In this document: positions 6,609 through 14,855 of the stretch, piece by piece
Layout of the letters: every line of letters starts with the position of its first letter
Numbering within the stretch: position 1 is the first letter of the stretch
From: CAZPZZ01 sp964591245
Lineage (GTDB): Bacteria > Acidobacteriota > Vicinamibacteria > Vicinamibacterales > UBA8438
Reading direction: 5' to 3'
NCBI GenBank assembly: GCA_964591245.1
Contig: CAZPZZ010000102.1
Location: forward strand, 1 to 15,002
DNA: 15,002 bases
The notes under the pieces: generated by a model
Seen by the model: the letters and a program-made list of their open reading frames with translations, nothing else
Told to the model about the DNA's origin: nothing
Database searches by the model: none
Translations under genes and position numbers: made by a program

Positions 6609-7865
6609 CTACTGGCCTCCGTTCGCACCGTTCCGCAAGGGCCCGAAGAATGCACGGAGGTCGTGCACAAGCACACCGGGTTGTTCCATAGCTGCGAAGT
6701 GGCCACCCCGTGGGACTTCTGTCCAGTGGGTAATGTTGTACGAGGCCTCCGCCCATCGGCGCGGGGTGATGAACAGCTCATATGGAAAGATGATGGCGCC
6801 AGTTGGAACATCGATTCGTCCCATCGCCCTGGACGTGGGCGCGTGGCGGCTCTCGTAATAGAGCCGCGCCGACGAGGTGGCCGTCTCCGTCACCCAGTAG
6901 ATGGTGATGTTCGTGAGCAGCGCATCACGGGTGAACACAGACTCGACGTCGCCGTTACAGTCGCACCAGGCGCGAAACTTCTCCACGATCCACGCAGCTT
7001 GCCCGGCCGGCGAGTCGTTGAGGGCATACCCGAGGGTCTGGGGCTTGGTCCCCTGGATCTGCGCGTAGCCGTTCTCGGCCGTCGTATAGAAAGACCGCCG
7101 TGCCTCTGACCGTGCAAGCTCCTCGGCAGGTACGCCGTCCGTCGGATCCTCGACGCCCTGCGGGGGGCCAGACGTCAGCATGTTGAGATGAAGGCCGACG
7201 GCGTGATCCGGATGGTTGAAGGCATGCCAGCGGCTCACGATCGATCCCCAATCTCCCCCCTGAATGCCGTAGCGCTCATAGCCGAGCCGCTCCATGATCT
7301 GGGCCCCAACCTCCGCGATCTGCTCGGGCCCGAACCCGGGCTCAATTGGTTTGTCCGAAAACCCGTAACCTGGCATGGACGGAGCCACCACATGGAAGGC
7401 ATCAGCGGCCTCACCACCGTGGGCCACCGGATCGGTCAACGGGCCTATGATCTCCATGAACTCTACAATCGACCCTGGCCAACCGTGAGTGATGATCAGC
7501 GGCAGGGCATCTGGCTCGGGTGAACGTTGATGGATGAAGTGAATATCTAATCCATCGACGACGGTCTTGTAGTGATCAAAGGCGTTCAATCGCCGTTCCT
7601 GTTCCCGCCAGTCGAAATCATCGCGCCAGTAGGTAATGAGTTCGGTCAGATACTCGAGCTCGGTTCCATAATCCCATCCTGCACCATCGAGCTGGTCTGG
7701 AAGACGCGTCCTGGCGAGACGTAGCCGGAGGTCTTCGAGTACCTCGTCAGATACCGCAACCTCGAAAGGACGAATCGCGGTGGGATCCACGGGGTCCTCC
7801 TGAGCTGTCGCGAACGGTGCAACCATCGTCAAGACTATGACCGTGCAGGCCAACTGTTTTTGCAT
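6609..7865 (-). CDS. Secreted epoxide hydrolase (EHN domain plus alpha/beta hydrolase)
   Basis: The 418-residue enzyme has a signal peptide (1-22, ending F-A-T-A-Q), an N-terminal epoxide hydrolase domain (about 32-140, with I-R-P-F-E-V and L-R-L-R-L-A-R-T-R-L-P), and an alpha/beta hydrolase core. The oxyanion loop is H127-G-W-P-G131; the nucleophile is Asp205 in G-G-D-W-G; the lid tyrosine is Y336 or Y337; E363 in F-P-Y-E is the likely charge-relay acid; H389 in R-G-G-H-F is the catalytic base. This set is the one used by juvenile-hormone/microsomal-type epoxide hydrolases to open epoxides to diols through an alkyl-enzyme ester. An exported member points to extracytoplasmic substrates such as lipid or aromatic epoxides. 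The start at 7863-7865 follows AAAGGA by 6 nt and opens the signal peptide; the 41 codons upstream in frame are noncoding. It sits 132 bp after the cytochrome gene and 134 bp before the VOC gene, all in one direction. Confidence 0.93.
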   Translation of the reverse strand: MQKQLACTVIVLTMVAPFATAQEDPVDPTAIRPFEVAVSDEVLEDLRLRLARTRLPDQLDGAGWDYGTELEYLTELITYWRDDFDWREQERRLNAFDHYKTVVDGLDIHFIHQRSPEPDALPLIITHGWPGSIVEFMEIIGPLTDPVAHGGEAADAFHVVAPSMPGYGFSDKPIEPGFGPEQIAEVGAQIMERLGYERYGIQGGDWGSIVSRWHAFNHPDHAVGLHLNMLTSGPPQGVEDPTDGVPAEELARSEARRSFYTTAENGYAQIQGTKPQTLGYALNDSPAGQAAWIVEKFRAWCDCNGDVESVFTRDALLTNITIYWVTETATSSARLYYESRHAPTSRAMGRIDVPTGAIIFPYELFITPRRWAEASYNITHWTEVPRGGHFAAMEQPGVLVHDLRAFFGPLRNGANGGQ

Positions 7866-7997
7866 CGGTGTCCTTTCGGATTTCAACGTCTTCTTACGTC
7901 CCTGGCCCAGGGCCACACAACGAAGAACTGCTTCAGTGTCCAGGGGATGTTCCTCAGAGCGGAGACCTCCCCCGCGCTCGGCGCTCACGATTCTTAT

Positions 7998-8447
7998 TTA
8001 CGGCAAAGCACTGCGCCGAAGTCGATATGCACCGGTATCAGGATCCTCATCGCGATAGACCTCGTGACACGCCCGGCACCCCGTGCCGACCTCGCGAACA
8101 ATCGCCGTGACCTGCTCTAGGTCTACCTCTTCCCGCGACAACGCGGTGTCGAGTGCATCCAGCTGGTCCAGTGTCTCGCGCAGCCAGTCGATCGCATCTC
8201 GTCGCCCACGATCACGCCAGAATGTCACAGTGGGCGCAAGTTGCTCACGCGCACGAATCGCTCGCTCCTTTGCCGTCGAGAGATCCTGCTCAGCAATGGC
8301 CGAACCAATCCCGCGCACATTCGGCCCTACCGTCCGCATGGTCGCGTCGAGCTGCTCGACCGTAAAGATCGGGTAAGGCCTGTCCTGCGCGGCCACCACG
8401 GCCGTCACAACGAGCATCACTCCCCCCAGGAATACGACTCGCGACAT
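7998..8447 (-). CDS. Cytochrome c'-like monohaem protein, exported
   Basis: The 149-residue product has a signal peptide (1-21, ending V-V-A-A-Q), a mostly helical body with heptad-like acidic and basic helices, and one haem c site near the C-terminus, C124-R-A-C127-H128-E-V-Y-R. A late C-x-x-C-H followed by -x-x-Y-R, on a four-helix protein of this size, is the pattern of class II cytochromes (c' and c-556). Met37 in the first mature helix lies where c-556-type proteins have their methionine sixth ligand, which would favour electron transfer over gas binding; this is inference. Its ATG (8445-8447) overlaps by one base the TAA of the DUF1552 gene (TAATG), so the two should be translationally coupled. 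It probably passes electrons in the periplasm for the DUF1592/DUF1552 pair. Confidence 0.85.
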   Translation of the reverse strand: MSRVVFLGGVMLVVTAVVAAQDRPYPIFTVEQLDATMRTVGPNVRGIGSAIAEQDLSTAKERAIRAREQLAPTVTFWRDRGRRDAIDWLRETLDQLDALDTALSREEVDLEQVTAIVREVGTGCRACHEVYRDEDPDTGAYRLRRSALP

Positions 8448-9799
8448 TACACCCCCACCAGACCAGCCAAGTCACCCGTGCTATCACCAAAGCGTTCCAG
8501 CGGCACCCCCAACTTCTCAAGAATCGTGAGGTGCAGATTGGCCAGCGGTGTATCCTCCGGGTACCGAACATATCGCCCGCCCGTGATACCCGCAGTCTTC
8601 CCACCCACCAACGCGATCGGCAGGTCATCGTGAAAATGCGTATTGCTGTCACTGATTCCCGTACCATAGAGGAATAGACTGGAATCTAACATCGAGCCAT
8701 CTCCTTCGGGCAGCGCATCCAGTTTCCCGACGAGATAGGCAAATTGCTGCAGGTGGTACTCATTGATTCGATGAAGTCGTTCGAGCTTCGCAGGCTCGTC
8801 CTGATGATGCGAGAGCGGGTGATGCGAGTCAGAGACCCCGATCTCCGGATAGGCTCGACCACTCACCTCGCGCGCCAGCATGAACGTGCTGACACGCGTG
8901 AGATCGGTCTGGAACGCGAGGACGAGCAAATCCATCTGGAGCTTGGCATGCTCGGCGTAATCGCTGGGAACCCCAACGGGCTGGTCCACGACCGGCAGCT
9001 CGCGACCACTCTGCTCCTCGGCCATGGCAATGCGACGTTCGACATCCCGTAGCGCCTCAAAATATTCATCCAGCTTCACACGGTCACCTGGACCGACAAC
9101 CCGCTCAAGTCCCTGCAGTTCGTCACCAACGAGATCGAGAATGCTCCGGTCACGCTGCATCCGCGCCTGTCGTGCGAGGGGATCAGTGCTGCCCGTCGTC
9201 CCGAACAACCGCTCGAACACGGCGCGCGGGTCATTCTCAATCGGCAATGGTGTCGTCGGTGTACGCCAGGCGATCGTGTTGGTATACGCACAGCTCGCGC
9301 CCCCATCACAATTGCCGAGCATGGCATTCGACTCGATTCCCAATTCGAGCGAAGCGATCTGCGTCTCACGAGCGAACTCCCGCGCCGCTATCTGATCCAT
9401 CGAGACGGCATTCGATACGTCAGCACCTGCCGTGATTTTGTAGGGCACACACGTAAGGAAGGTGCCGGCAGAACGGGCATGATCACCGCCTCCCTTCACC
9501 AGGTTGGCCGATTCGTCATCGAGCCCACCGCAAATCAGGACACGATCCCTGAACGGCTGAAGCGGTTGCAACGTGGGCGGCAGCTCGTCGAGCGGCCCTT
9601 CGGTCGACGGATACCAATACGGCATCGACATGCCGTTGGGTACGTAGAACACCCCGAAACGCTTCACCGGTGCCGCCGCGGTCCGTTGCTGTGCAGTCAA
9701 CGCGGGCACCATGGCGTCGAGCAACGGCAAGGCAACGGTTGCCCCCACGCCCTGCAGTACACGCCGGCGAGACAGATATTTCTTGGTGATAACCATCAT
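8447..9799 (-). CDS. Tat-exported DUF1552 protein
   Basis: The 450-residue product begins with a twin-arginine signal (S10-R-R-R-V-L-Q-G, hydrophobic core, ending A-L-T-A-Q) and matches the DUF1552 family in length and sequence pattern. Recognisable stretches are K-R-F-G-V-F-Y-V-P-N-G-M near the mature start, I-C-G-G-L, D-H-A-R-S-A-G-T-F-L-T, and the C-terminal S-L-F-L-Y-G-T-G-I-S-D-S-N-T-H. The many conserved Asp, His and Ser residues resemble sulfatase/alkaline-phosphatase-like proteins, but the activity of the family is not established to my knowledge. Two adjacent ATGs are possible; the upstream one (9797-9799) is taken, with GGA 6-7 nt before it. It follows the DUF1592 gene by 69 bp and overlaps the cytochrome gene by one base. 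Co-location with DUF1592 is the usual arrangement for this family. Confidence 0.9.
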   Translation of the reverse strand: MMVITKKYLSRRRVLQGVGATVALPLLDAMVPALTAQQRTAAAPVKRFGVFYVPNGMSMPYWYPSTEGPLDELPPTLQPLQPFRDRVLICGGLDDESANLVKGGGDHARSAGTFLTCVPYKITAGADVSNAVSMDQIAAREFARETQIASLELGIESNAMLGNCDGGASCAYTNTIAWRTPTTPLPIENDPRAVFERLFGTTGSTDPLARQARMQRDRSILDLVGDELQGLERVVGPGDRVKLDEYFEALRDVERRIAMAEEQSGRELPVVDQPVGVPSDYAEHAKLQMDLLVLAFQTDLTRVSTFMLAREVSGRAYPEIGVSDSHHPLSHHQDEPAKLERLHRINEYHLQQFAYLVGKLDALPEGDGSMLDSSLFLYGTGISDSNTHFHDDLPIALVGGKTAGITGGRYVRYPEDTPLANLHLTILEKLGVPLERFGDSTGDLAGLVGV

Positions 9800-9868
9800 T
9801 GAGTTCCGTACGAGCAAGTGCCTTCCGCACACGCCGTGCAGACGCCTACGTTAGCCTCCTCCAACGTG

Positions 9869-12280
9869 CTACTGCGCCAGCGTCACCTCGTCTGAGGCAC
9901 GCCTCATCTGAAACGGATCGCTCTGCGCCACAGCAAGGACAAGCGACGACCAGCGGTAATCGTTTTCTTCCAGTTCCCGGACCATCTGTCTCAGCGTCGG
10001 TTGATCGTAGTAATCGACGCCCCGGCCAAGCGCGTACGTCAACAATTTCTCTGACACCGTGTGAAGGAATTCGTCGCCAGACGCGAGCAGAGCTTCCCGA
10101 AACGCGCGCGGACTATCAATTTCGTCGGCTCGCCATGTAATGGTGGCGTTGATCTCGGCTCCACCATCGCTGTCCCGCCAACGTCCGATGGCATCGAAGT
10201 GCTCCATCGCAAATCCGAGCGGATCCATCCGGGCATGGCAACTGGCACAGACCGGACTGCTTCGGTGCTGCTCCATTCGTTCACGCAAGGAGGTCGGTCG
10301 CCGTCGGTCGCTCTCGGCCAGCGGAGGAACATTGGGCGGGGGCGGGGGCGGAGGTGACCCCAGCAATGTTTCCAGCACCCACTGCCCCCGAAGCACTACC
10401 GACGTGCGATTTGCGTACGATGTCACCGTCAGCAAACTCGCGTGGCCCAGTAGGCCGTGGCGCCGCTCGTCGTTCCAATCGTATCGACGGAAATGATTAC
10501 CGTAGATATCCTCGACCCCATAGTGACGGGCTAGCTGTTCGTTCAGGAATGTGTAATCCGCACGCAAGAGATCTTGAATCGGGTGATCTTCCCTGACCTG
10601 GCTGCGAAAGAACAACTCGGTCTCGCGCACCATCGCCTTTCGTAACGAATCATTGAATCCAGCAAAAAGCGCGCCGTCCGGATCCTGAGAAAAAATATTC
10701 CGCATCTGGAGCCATTGCCCGGCAAAATCATCCATGAACCGAGTCGCCCTGGGGTCCGCAAGCATGCGATTCACCTGCCGCGCCAACACGTCCTGGTCAC
10801 GTAACCGATTTCGTTCGGCGAGGTCGAGCAACTCCTCGTCCGGAATACTCCGCCACAAAAAGAAGGAGAGCCTGGAGGCCAGCTCGAGGTCACTCACGCG
10901 ATAGACCGCACCCGGCTGGGTATCCACCGGCTGCCGCTCCACACGCATCAAGAACTGCGGCATCGAGAGCAGCGCCTCAAGCGCTCGTTCGATGCCCGCC
11001 TCAAAGTCACGGACTCGCCGCCCCTCACGATAAATGCCCATCAATGGATCGACATCGCCAGACGTCACGGGACGCCGATAGGCGCGTCGCGCCAACGACG
11101 TGATGATCTCGCGAGCGCAGGACTCCTCTTGTTGCGCACGGTTTGGTCGGCAACCAAAAATCCGTTGCCTGCTCGGGGTGTCCTCGGGCACCGTGCCTTC
11201 AAAAGGCCCAGAGACAAAGACCTTGTCTATGCCAGGCAACCGCCCCCCGGAATGCGGAGAAGGTGCCGCATCGGTGAACGCGACCGACACCAGCCGCGTC
11301 CCGGCCTCCACCGGCACCCGGAGTTCCAGCGCATGATCAGCGGTCATCCGATATTCATGTAATCGTTGGCCTTCAACGTCGTCCTCCGGCGCCGCGATCA
11401 ATTGCCCCGGATCGGGCCCCGGATACCGGCCACCGATGGCGAACCGCTCCACGAGCGCATGATCGATTCGCACTTCAATCTGATGCTCCTCTTCCGCAAT
11501 ACCATCGATCGTCTCAATCGTGTCGTTCCGCTTCAGACGAATGGCAAACACGTACTCACCATCCAAGGGAAAGTGGTGGCGTACGGCCAGACCGCCATGC
11601 GTCGCGAATGGCAGTTCTTCACTCGCCCTGACGTCACGGCGTTCGAATCCCACCTCATACAGATGCATCATCGGTCGGGTGTCTGGACTGCCCACCGCCG
11701 CCCGACTGATCTTGGTCGCGGCGGTAATGTAACGCGCCATCAGCGCCGGCGTCACCGCGAGTACATCCGCGTTGTTGTCGAACCCAAACCCCGCCATGTC
11801 TGAAGGAAGCAATTCCTCCCCATCAATCTGCAGAGCCAGGAGGTCAGTGATCGCATTCGCATACTCAAGCCGATTAAGCCGACGGGATGCCACCCGCCCC
11901 GGGTTCGGCCGAGCCGCTGCGGCAATATCGAGTGAGGCTTCGAGTCGAGATACGAACCGCTCGAGGGACTGGGCGTCCGGCCGCGGCCGACCTTCGGGGG
12001 GCATCTGTCCACTACGAAGCTTGTGAACGATTTTCTCCAACACTGGAGCGTTGCCAGCGATGTCAGACAGATCAATCTGGTCGAGCACCAAATCAGCCGT
12101 CTGCAGCCGTTCGTTGTGACAGGTCACGCAGTAGCGATCGAGCAGCGCACTAGACGGAGCCACTGTCTCTGGTTGCTCACCGACGGTGCCAGGGCCAGCC
12201 ATCAATGAATCCACACTAACCGTCATCAAACCGGCCACCACCAGCAGCACCGCACCGGCTCGAGACCTCGACTCTGCCAT
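9869..12280 (-). CDS. Exported di-haem DUF1587/DUF1595/DUF1592/DUF1588/DUF1585 protein
   Basis: The 803-residue product has a signal peptide (about 1-27), an N-terminal cytochrome-like domain with haem site C51-V-T-C-H55 (planctomycete-type cytochrome c), a DUF1587 region (about 132-197, R-R-L-N-R-L-E-Y), a beta-rich middle (about 230-355), DUF1595 (about 387-447, R-A-Y-R-R-P-V), DUF1592 (about 457-584, R-L-S-F-F-L-W), DUF1588 (about 598-700) with a second haem site C678-A-S-C-H682, and DUF1585 at the end (about 728-800). Between DUF1592 and the second haem lies a run of seven prolines (643-649). The domain order is complete for this family, which is thought to act in envelope redox chemistry, substrate unknown. 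The start at 12278-12280 follows GGAGG by 8 nt. It heads the minus-strand gene row and faces the M3 peptidase gene across a 374-bp region. Confidence 0.93.
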   Translation of the reverse strand: MAESRSRAGAVLLVVAGLMTVSVDSLMAGPGTVGEQPETVAPSSALLDRYCVTCHNERLQTADLVLDQIDLSDIAGNAPVLEKIVHKLRSGQMPPEGRPRPDAQSLERFVSRLEASLDIAAAARPNPGRVASRRLNRLEYANAITDLLALQIDGEELLPSDMAGFGFDNNADVLAVTPALMARYITAATKISRAAVGSPDTRPMMHLYEVGFERRDVRASEELPFATHGGLAVRHHFPLDGEYVFAIRLKRNDTIETIDGIAEEEHQIEVRIDHALVERFAIGGRYPGPDPGQLIAAPEDDVEGQRLHEYRMTADHALELRVPVEAGTRLVSVAFTDAAPSPHSGGRLPGIDKVFVSGPFEGTVPEDTPSRQRIFGCRPNRAQQEESCAREIITSLARRAYRRPVTSGDVDPLMGIYREGRRVRDFEAGIERALEALLSMPQFLMRVERQPVDTQPGAVYRVSDLELASRLSFFLWRSIPDEELLDLAERNRLRDQDVLARQVNRMLADPRATRFMDDFAGQWLQMRNIFSQDPDGALFAGFNDSLRKAMVRETELFFRSQVREDHPIQDLLRADYTFLNEQLARHYGVEDIYGNHFRRYDWNDERRHGLLGHASLLTVTSYANRTSVVLRGQWVLETLLGSPPPPPPPNVPPLAESDRRRPTSLRERMEQHRSSPVCASCHARMDPLGFAMEHFDAIGRWRDSDGGAEINATITWRADEIDSPRAFREALLASGDEFLHTVSEKLLTYALGRGVDYYDQPTLRQMVRELEENDYRWSSLVLAVAQSDPFQMRRASDEVTLAQ

Positions 12281-12654
12281 CTCTGGATCCTCCAGGCGCT
12301 CAGTATACCCCTCACACCGCAGCGGTTCATCAAGACGCAATCCCGGTTTCCTCCTCATCCCGCTGAACCATATCGCCACAAGACCAGCACATTATTTATG
12401 GCCCCACCGGACTTCCCACAGTCCACGAACCGCCATACCACCGGTTGTATGACCAGAGTGCTCTGTGCACGACCCCGCCGCAGGTACGGTTCATCAGTTA
12501 ACCCGATGTACCATGAGGGTGGGGGGGCTGTGTCTCGTTGGGTACGTATCTTCCAACGTACCGCTTTCGCGGATCTGACGATGCACCGCGGTTCATGGTC
12601 GCGGGTGGACGTACCAACCGATCAAATACGCCCTGGAACTCGGAGGTATTACCC
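12281..12654. promoter_or_regulatory. Divergent intergenic region with candidate promoters and GTACC half-sites
   Basis: This 374-bp stretch must hold promoters for both the DUF1592 row (minus) and the M3 peptidase (plus). No gene is seen in it. The most AT-rich patch (12391-12399) reads AATAAT on the minus strand, five of six matches to a sigma-70 -10 box, but no good -35 box stands at the right distance, so the call is weak. The half nearest the peptidase gene contains five copies of GTACC or its complement GGTAC (12483-12487, 12508-12512, 12541-12545, 12558-12562, 12611-12615). About 0.7 would be expected by chance in this length. A G-rich run occupies about 12515-12527. Confidence 0.5.
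12541..12562. repeat. Perfect inverted repeat GGTACGT-N8-ACGTACC (candidate operator)
   Basis: Arms GGTACGT (12541-12547) and ACGTACC (12556-12562) are exact complements around an 8-nt spacer, giving a 22-bp dyad. A further ACGTACC half-site lies at 12609-12615 and a near copy, GGTACGG, at 12483-12489. The dyad sits 93 bp before the peptidase start codon, a usual place for a repressor or activator site. Half-sites 15 bp apart suit a dimeric helix-turn-helix regulator. No regulator gene is in the window, so the binding protein is unknown. Confidence 0.4.
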
Positions 12655-14793
12655 ATGCGGTTTGTGTTGATCCCTATACTGGGACTCACTCTTGCCAGTC
12701 CCACGCTCCACGCAGAGAACCCACAGACGAACCCGGGCGGTGTCATGAACGAAACAAACCCATTTTTTGCTGAAAGTACACTGCCCTATCAACTACCCCC
12801 ATTCGACGACATAAACGACGCGCACTATCTCCCCGCAATAGAGCGTGGCATGCGGGAGCAACTCGAGGAAATCCAGCGCATCGTAAATGCTGACAGTTCC
12901 CCGACGTTGGAGAACACACTGGTCGCCCTTGAACGTTCAGGTCGCTTACTCGACCGCGTCGCCACGACGTTCTTCACCCTCTCTCGGGCCCACACCAACG
13001 ACACGATGGACGCGGTGCGCAGTGAAGTCGCACCGAAACTCGCCGCGCACAGCGATCAGATCTTGCTTAACTCCGCACTCTTCGAGCGCGTGAAGACACT
13101 CTATGACAACCGCAATAATCTCGAACTCGGCGATGAATCCAGACGTCTGATCGAGCAGTACTACACGGACTTCGTGAGAGCAGGTGCAGAACTCTCCGAT
13201 CCGGAAAAGGCTCGAATGCAGGAGATCAACACCGAATTGGCGACCCTGCAGACAACCTTTGCTCAGAACGTGCTGAACGAAGTGAACGCCTCCGCCGTGG
13301 TCATCGAGACACGAGCCGAACTCGCAGGCCTGACCGAAAGCCAACTCGCCGCTGCCGCTGCGGCAGCCACCACCCAAGGGCTTGATGGCAAATATGTCAT
13401 CTCGCTGCTCAACACCAGCGGACAACCCAGTCTGTCATCGCTTGAAAATCGAGAGTTACGCGAGAGGATTGCGCGCACATCGCTCGCGCGCGGCAGCCGA
13501 GGTGGTGAATTCGACAATCGGGAAATTGTGACCCGGATGGCTCGTCTCCGCGCGGAACGCGCCATCTTACTCGGGTATCCTCACCACGCCGCCTACACGC
13601 TCGAGGAACAAACCGCTCGAACGGTCGATGCGGTGAATGAACGGCTGGCAAGCCTCGTTCCAGCCGCAGTGGCGAATGCCAGGAGGGAAGCAGGTGACCT
13701 GCACGCCTCAGCAGCGGCGGACGGTGACGCACTCGACATCGCCGCCTGGGACTGGTCCTTCTACACCGAGAAGGTACGAGCGAACCGTTTCAATTTCGAT
13801 GCCTCGGAGCTGCGCCCCTATTTCGAGGTGAACAGCGTGCTAGAAAATGGCGTCTTCTTCGCGGCAAACCAACTCTACGGGCTGCGGTTCGAAGAACGCA
13901 CAGAGCTTCCGACATACCACCCGGATGCCCGCATCTGGGAGGTCTTCGACGAAGAGAACACACCACTCGGGCTGTTTATAGCGGACTACTATGCGCGTCC
14001 ATCGAAGCGGGGCGGAGCCTGGATGGACTCCTACGTCTCTCAATCACATTTACTAGGCACGCAATCGGTCATCGCCAACAACCTCAACATCACGAAACCG
14101 CCTGACGGCGAACCGACGCTGCTCACCTTTGACGAAGTCGAAACAATGTTCCACGAATTCGGACATGCGCTACACGGATTCTTTTCCGACGTCGAGTATC
14201 CCTACTTCACGGGCACATCTGTCCCCCGGGATTTTGTGGAATACCCGTCACAGGTCAACGAAATGTGGGCGACCTGGCCTGAGATACTTCGCCACTACGC
14301 CGTGCACCATGAGACGGGCGAGCCGATCCCGACCGCCTTGCTCGACAGAGTGCTCGCAACTCAGACGTTCAATCAAGGTTTCGCCACCACGGAATATCTG
14401 GCGGCATCGCTACTTGACCAAGCCTGGCATCAACTCCAGCCAGACGAGGTCCCCTCGGCTGAGGACGTCCTCGCATTTGAAGCCCGCGCGCTGCGCAATG
14501 CCGACATCGCCATCGATGCCGTCCCCCCGCGCTACCGTACCACCTACTTTTCCCACATCTGGAGCAGCGGTTACTCGGCCGGGTACTACTCGTATATCTG
14601 GAGCGAAGTTCTGGATGCTGACACCGTCGAGTGGTTCAAGGAGAACGGTGGACTCACACGTGAGAATGGCGATCACTTCCGGCGCACCTTGCTTTCACGA
14701 GGCGGCAGTCGCGAAGCCATGGACCTTTTTCGAGCGTTCCGAGGGGCAGATCCGGATATTCGACCACTCCTTGTCCGGCGAGGCCTCAATTAG
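12655..14793 (+). CDS. dcp: Exported M3-family peptidyl-dipeptidase (Dcp-like)
   Basis: The 712-residue enzyme has a signal peptide (1-20, ending T-L-H-A) and the full M3 fold. The zinc site is H500-E-F-G-H504 with Glu501 as the general base; Glu529 in F-V-E-Y-P-S-Q is the third ligand. The G-T-S-V-P-R-D-F-V-E-Y-P-S-Q stretch is closer to Dcp than to oligopeptidase A, and the C-terminal Y-F-S-H634-I-W-S-S-G-Y-S-A-G-Y-Y-S-Y segment is the family's substrate-binding loop. Dcp removes dipeptides from peptide C-termini; with a signal peptide it would act in the periplasm or outside, feeding peptide uptake. The start at 12655 is chosen because GGAGGT stands 7 nt upstream and the signal peptide begins there; the 39 codons before it in the same frame are not needed. 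It is the only plus-strand gene and is likely a single transcription unit. Confidence 0.95.
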   Translation: MRFVLIPILGLTLASPTLHAENPQTNPGGVMNETNPFFAESTLPYQLPPFDDINDAHYLPAIERGMREQLEEIQRIVNADSSPTLENTLVALERSGRLLDRVATTFFTLSRAHTNDTMDAVRSEVAPKLAAHSDQILLNSALFERVKTLYDNRNNLELGDESRRLIEQYYTDFVRAGAELSDPEKARMQEINTELATLQTTFAQNVLNEVNASAVVIETRAELAGLTESQLAAAAAAATTQGLDGKYVISLLNTSGQPSLSSLENRELRERIARTSLARGSRGGEFDNREIVTRMARLRAERAILLGYPHHAAYTLEEQTARTVDAVNERLASLVPAAVANARREAGDLHASAAADGDALDIAAWDWSFYTEKVRANRFNFDASELRPYFEVNSVLENGVFFAANQLYGLRFEERTELPTYHPDARIWEVFDEENTPLGLFIADYYARPSKRGGAWMDSYVSQSHLLGTQSVIANNLNITKPPDGEPTLLTFDEVETMFHEFGHALHGFFSDVEYPYFTGTSVPRDFVEYPSQVNEMWATWPEILRHYAVHHETGEPIPTALLDRVLATQTFNQGFATTEYLAASLLDQAWHQLQPDEVPSAEDVLAFEARALRNADIAIDAVPPRYRTTYFSHIWSSGYSAGYYSYIWSEVLDADTVEWFKENGGLTRENGDHFRRTLLSRGGSREAMDLFRAFRGADPDIRPLLVRRGLN

Positions 14794-14811
14794 TCCCGCC
14801 ACCGCCTTATC

Positions 14812-14845
14812 GCCGCGCGGCGCGTGCCTGGGCGCGTCGCGCGGC
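14812..14845. terminator. GC-rich hairpin between convergent gene ends
   Basis: GCCGCGCGGCGCG (14812-14824) pairs with CGCGTCGCGCGGC (14833-14845): 13 base pairs, all canonical except one G-T wobble, around an 8-nt loop. It lies in the 62-bp gap between the M3 peptidase stop and the stop of the minus-strand gene, exactly where a shared bidirectional terminator would be. No T-run follows on either strand, so it would not be a textbook intrinsic terminator. It may instead protect 3' ends or pause polymerase. Confidence 0.5.
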
Positions 14846-14855
14846 CGACATGCCA

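Noticed and set aside
6475..6756. 94-codon N-terminal extension of the VOC gene
   Set aside because: It overlaps the end of the epoxide hydrolase gene, and the Tat signal and ribosome-binding site identify the ATG at 6472-6474.
7900..7915. Small palindrome around TGGCCCAGGGCCA between the cytochrome and epoxide hydrolase genes
   Set aside because: It has a one-base loop, no T-run and no repeat elsewhere; it is probably chance in GC-rich DNA.
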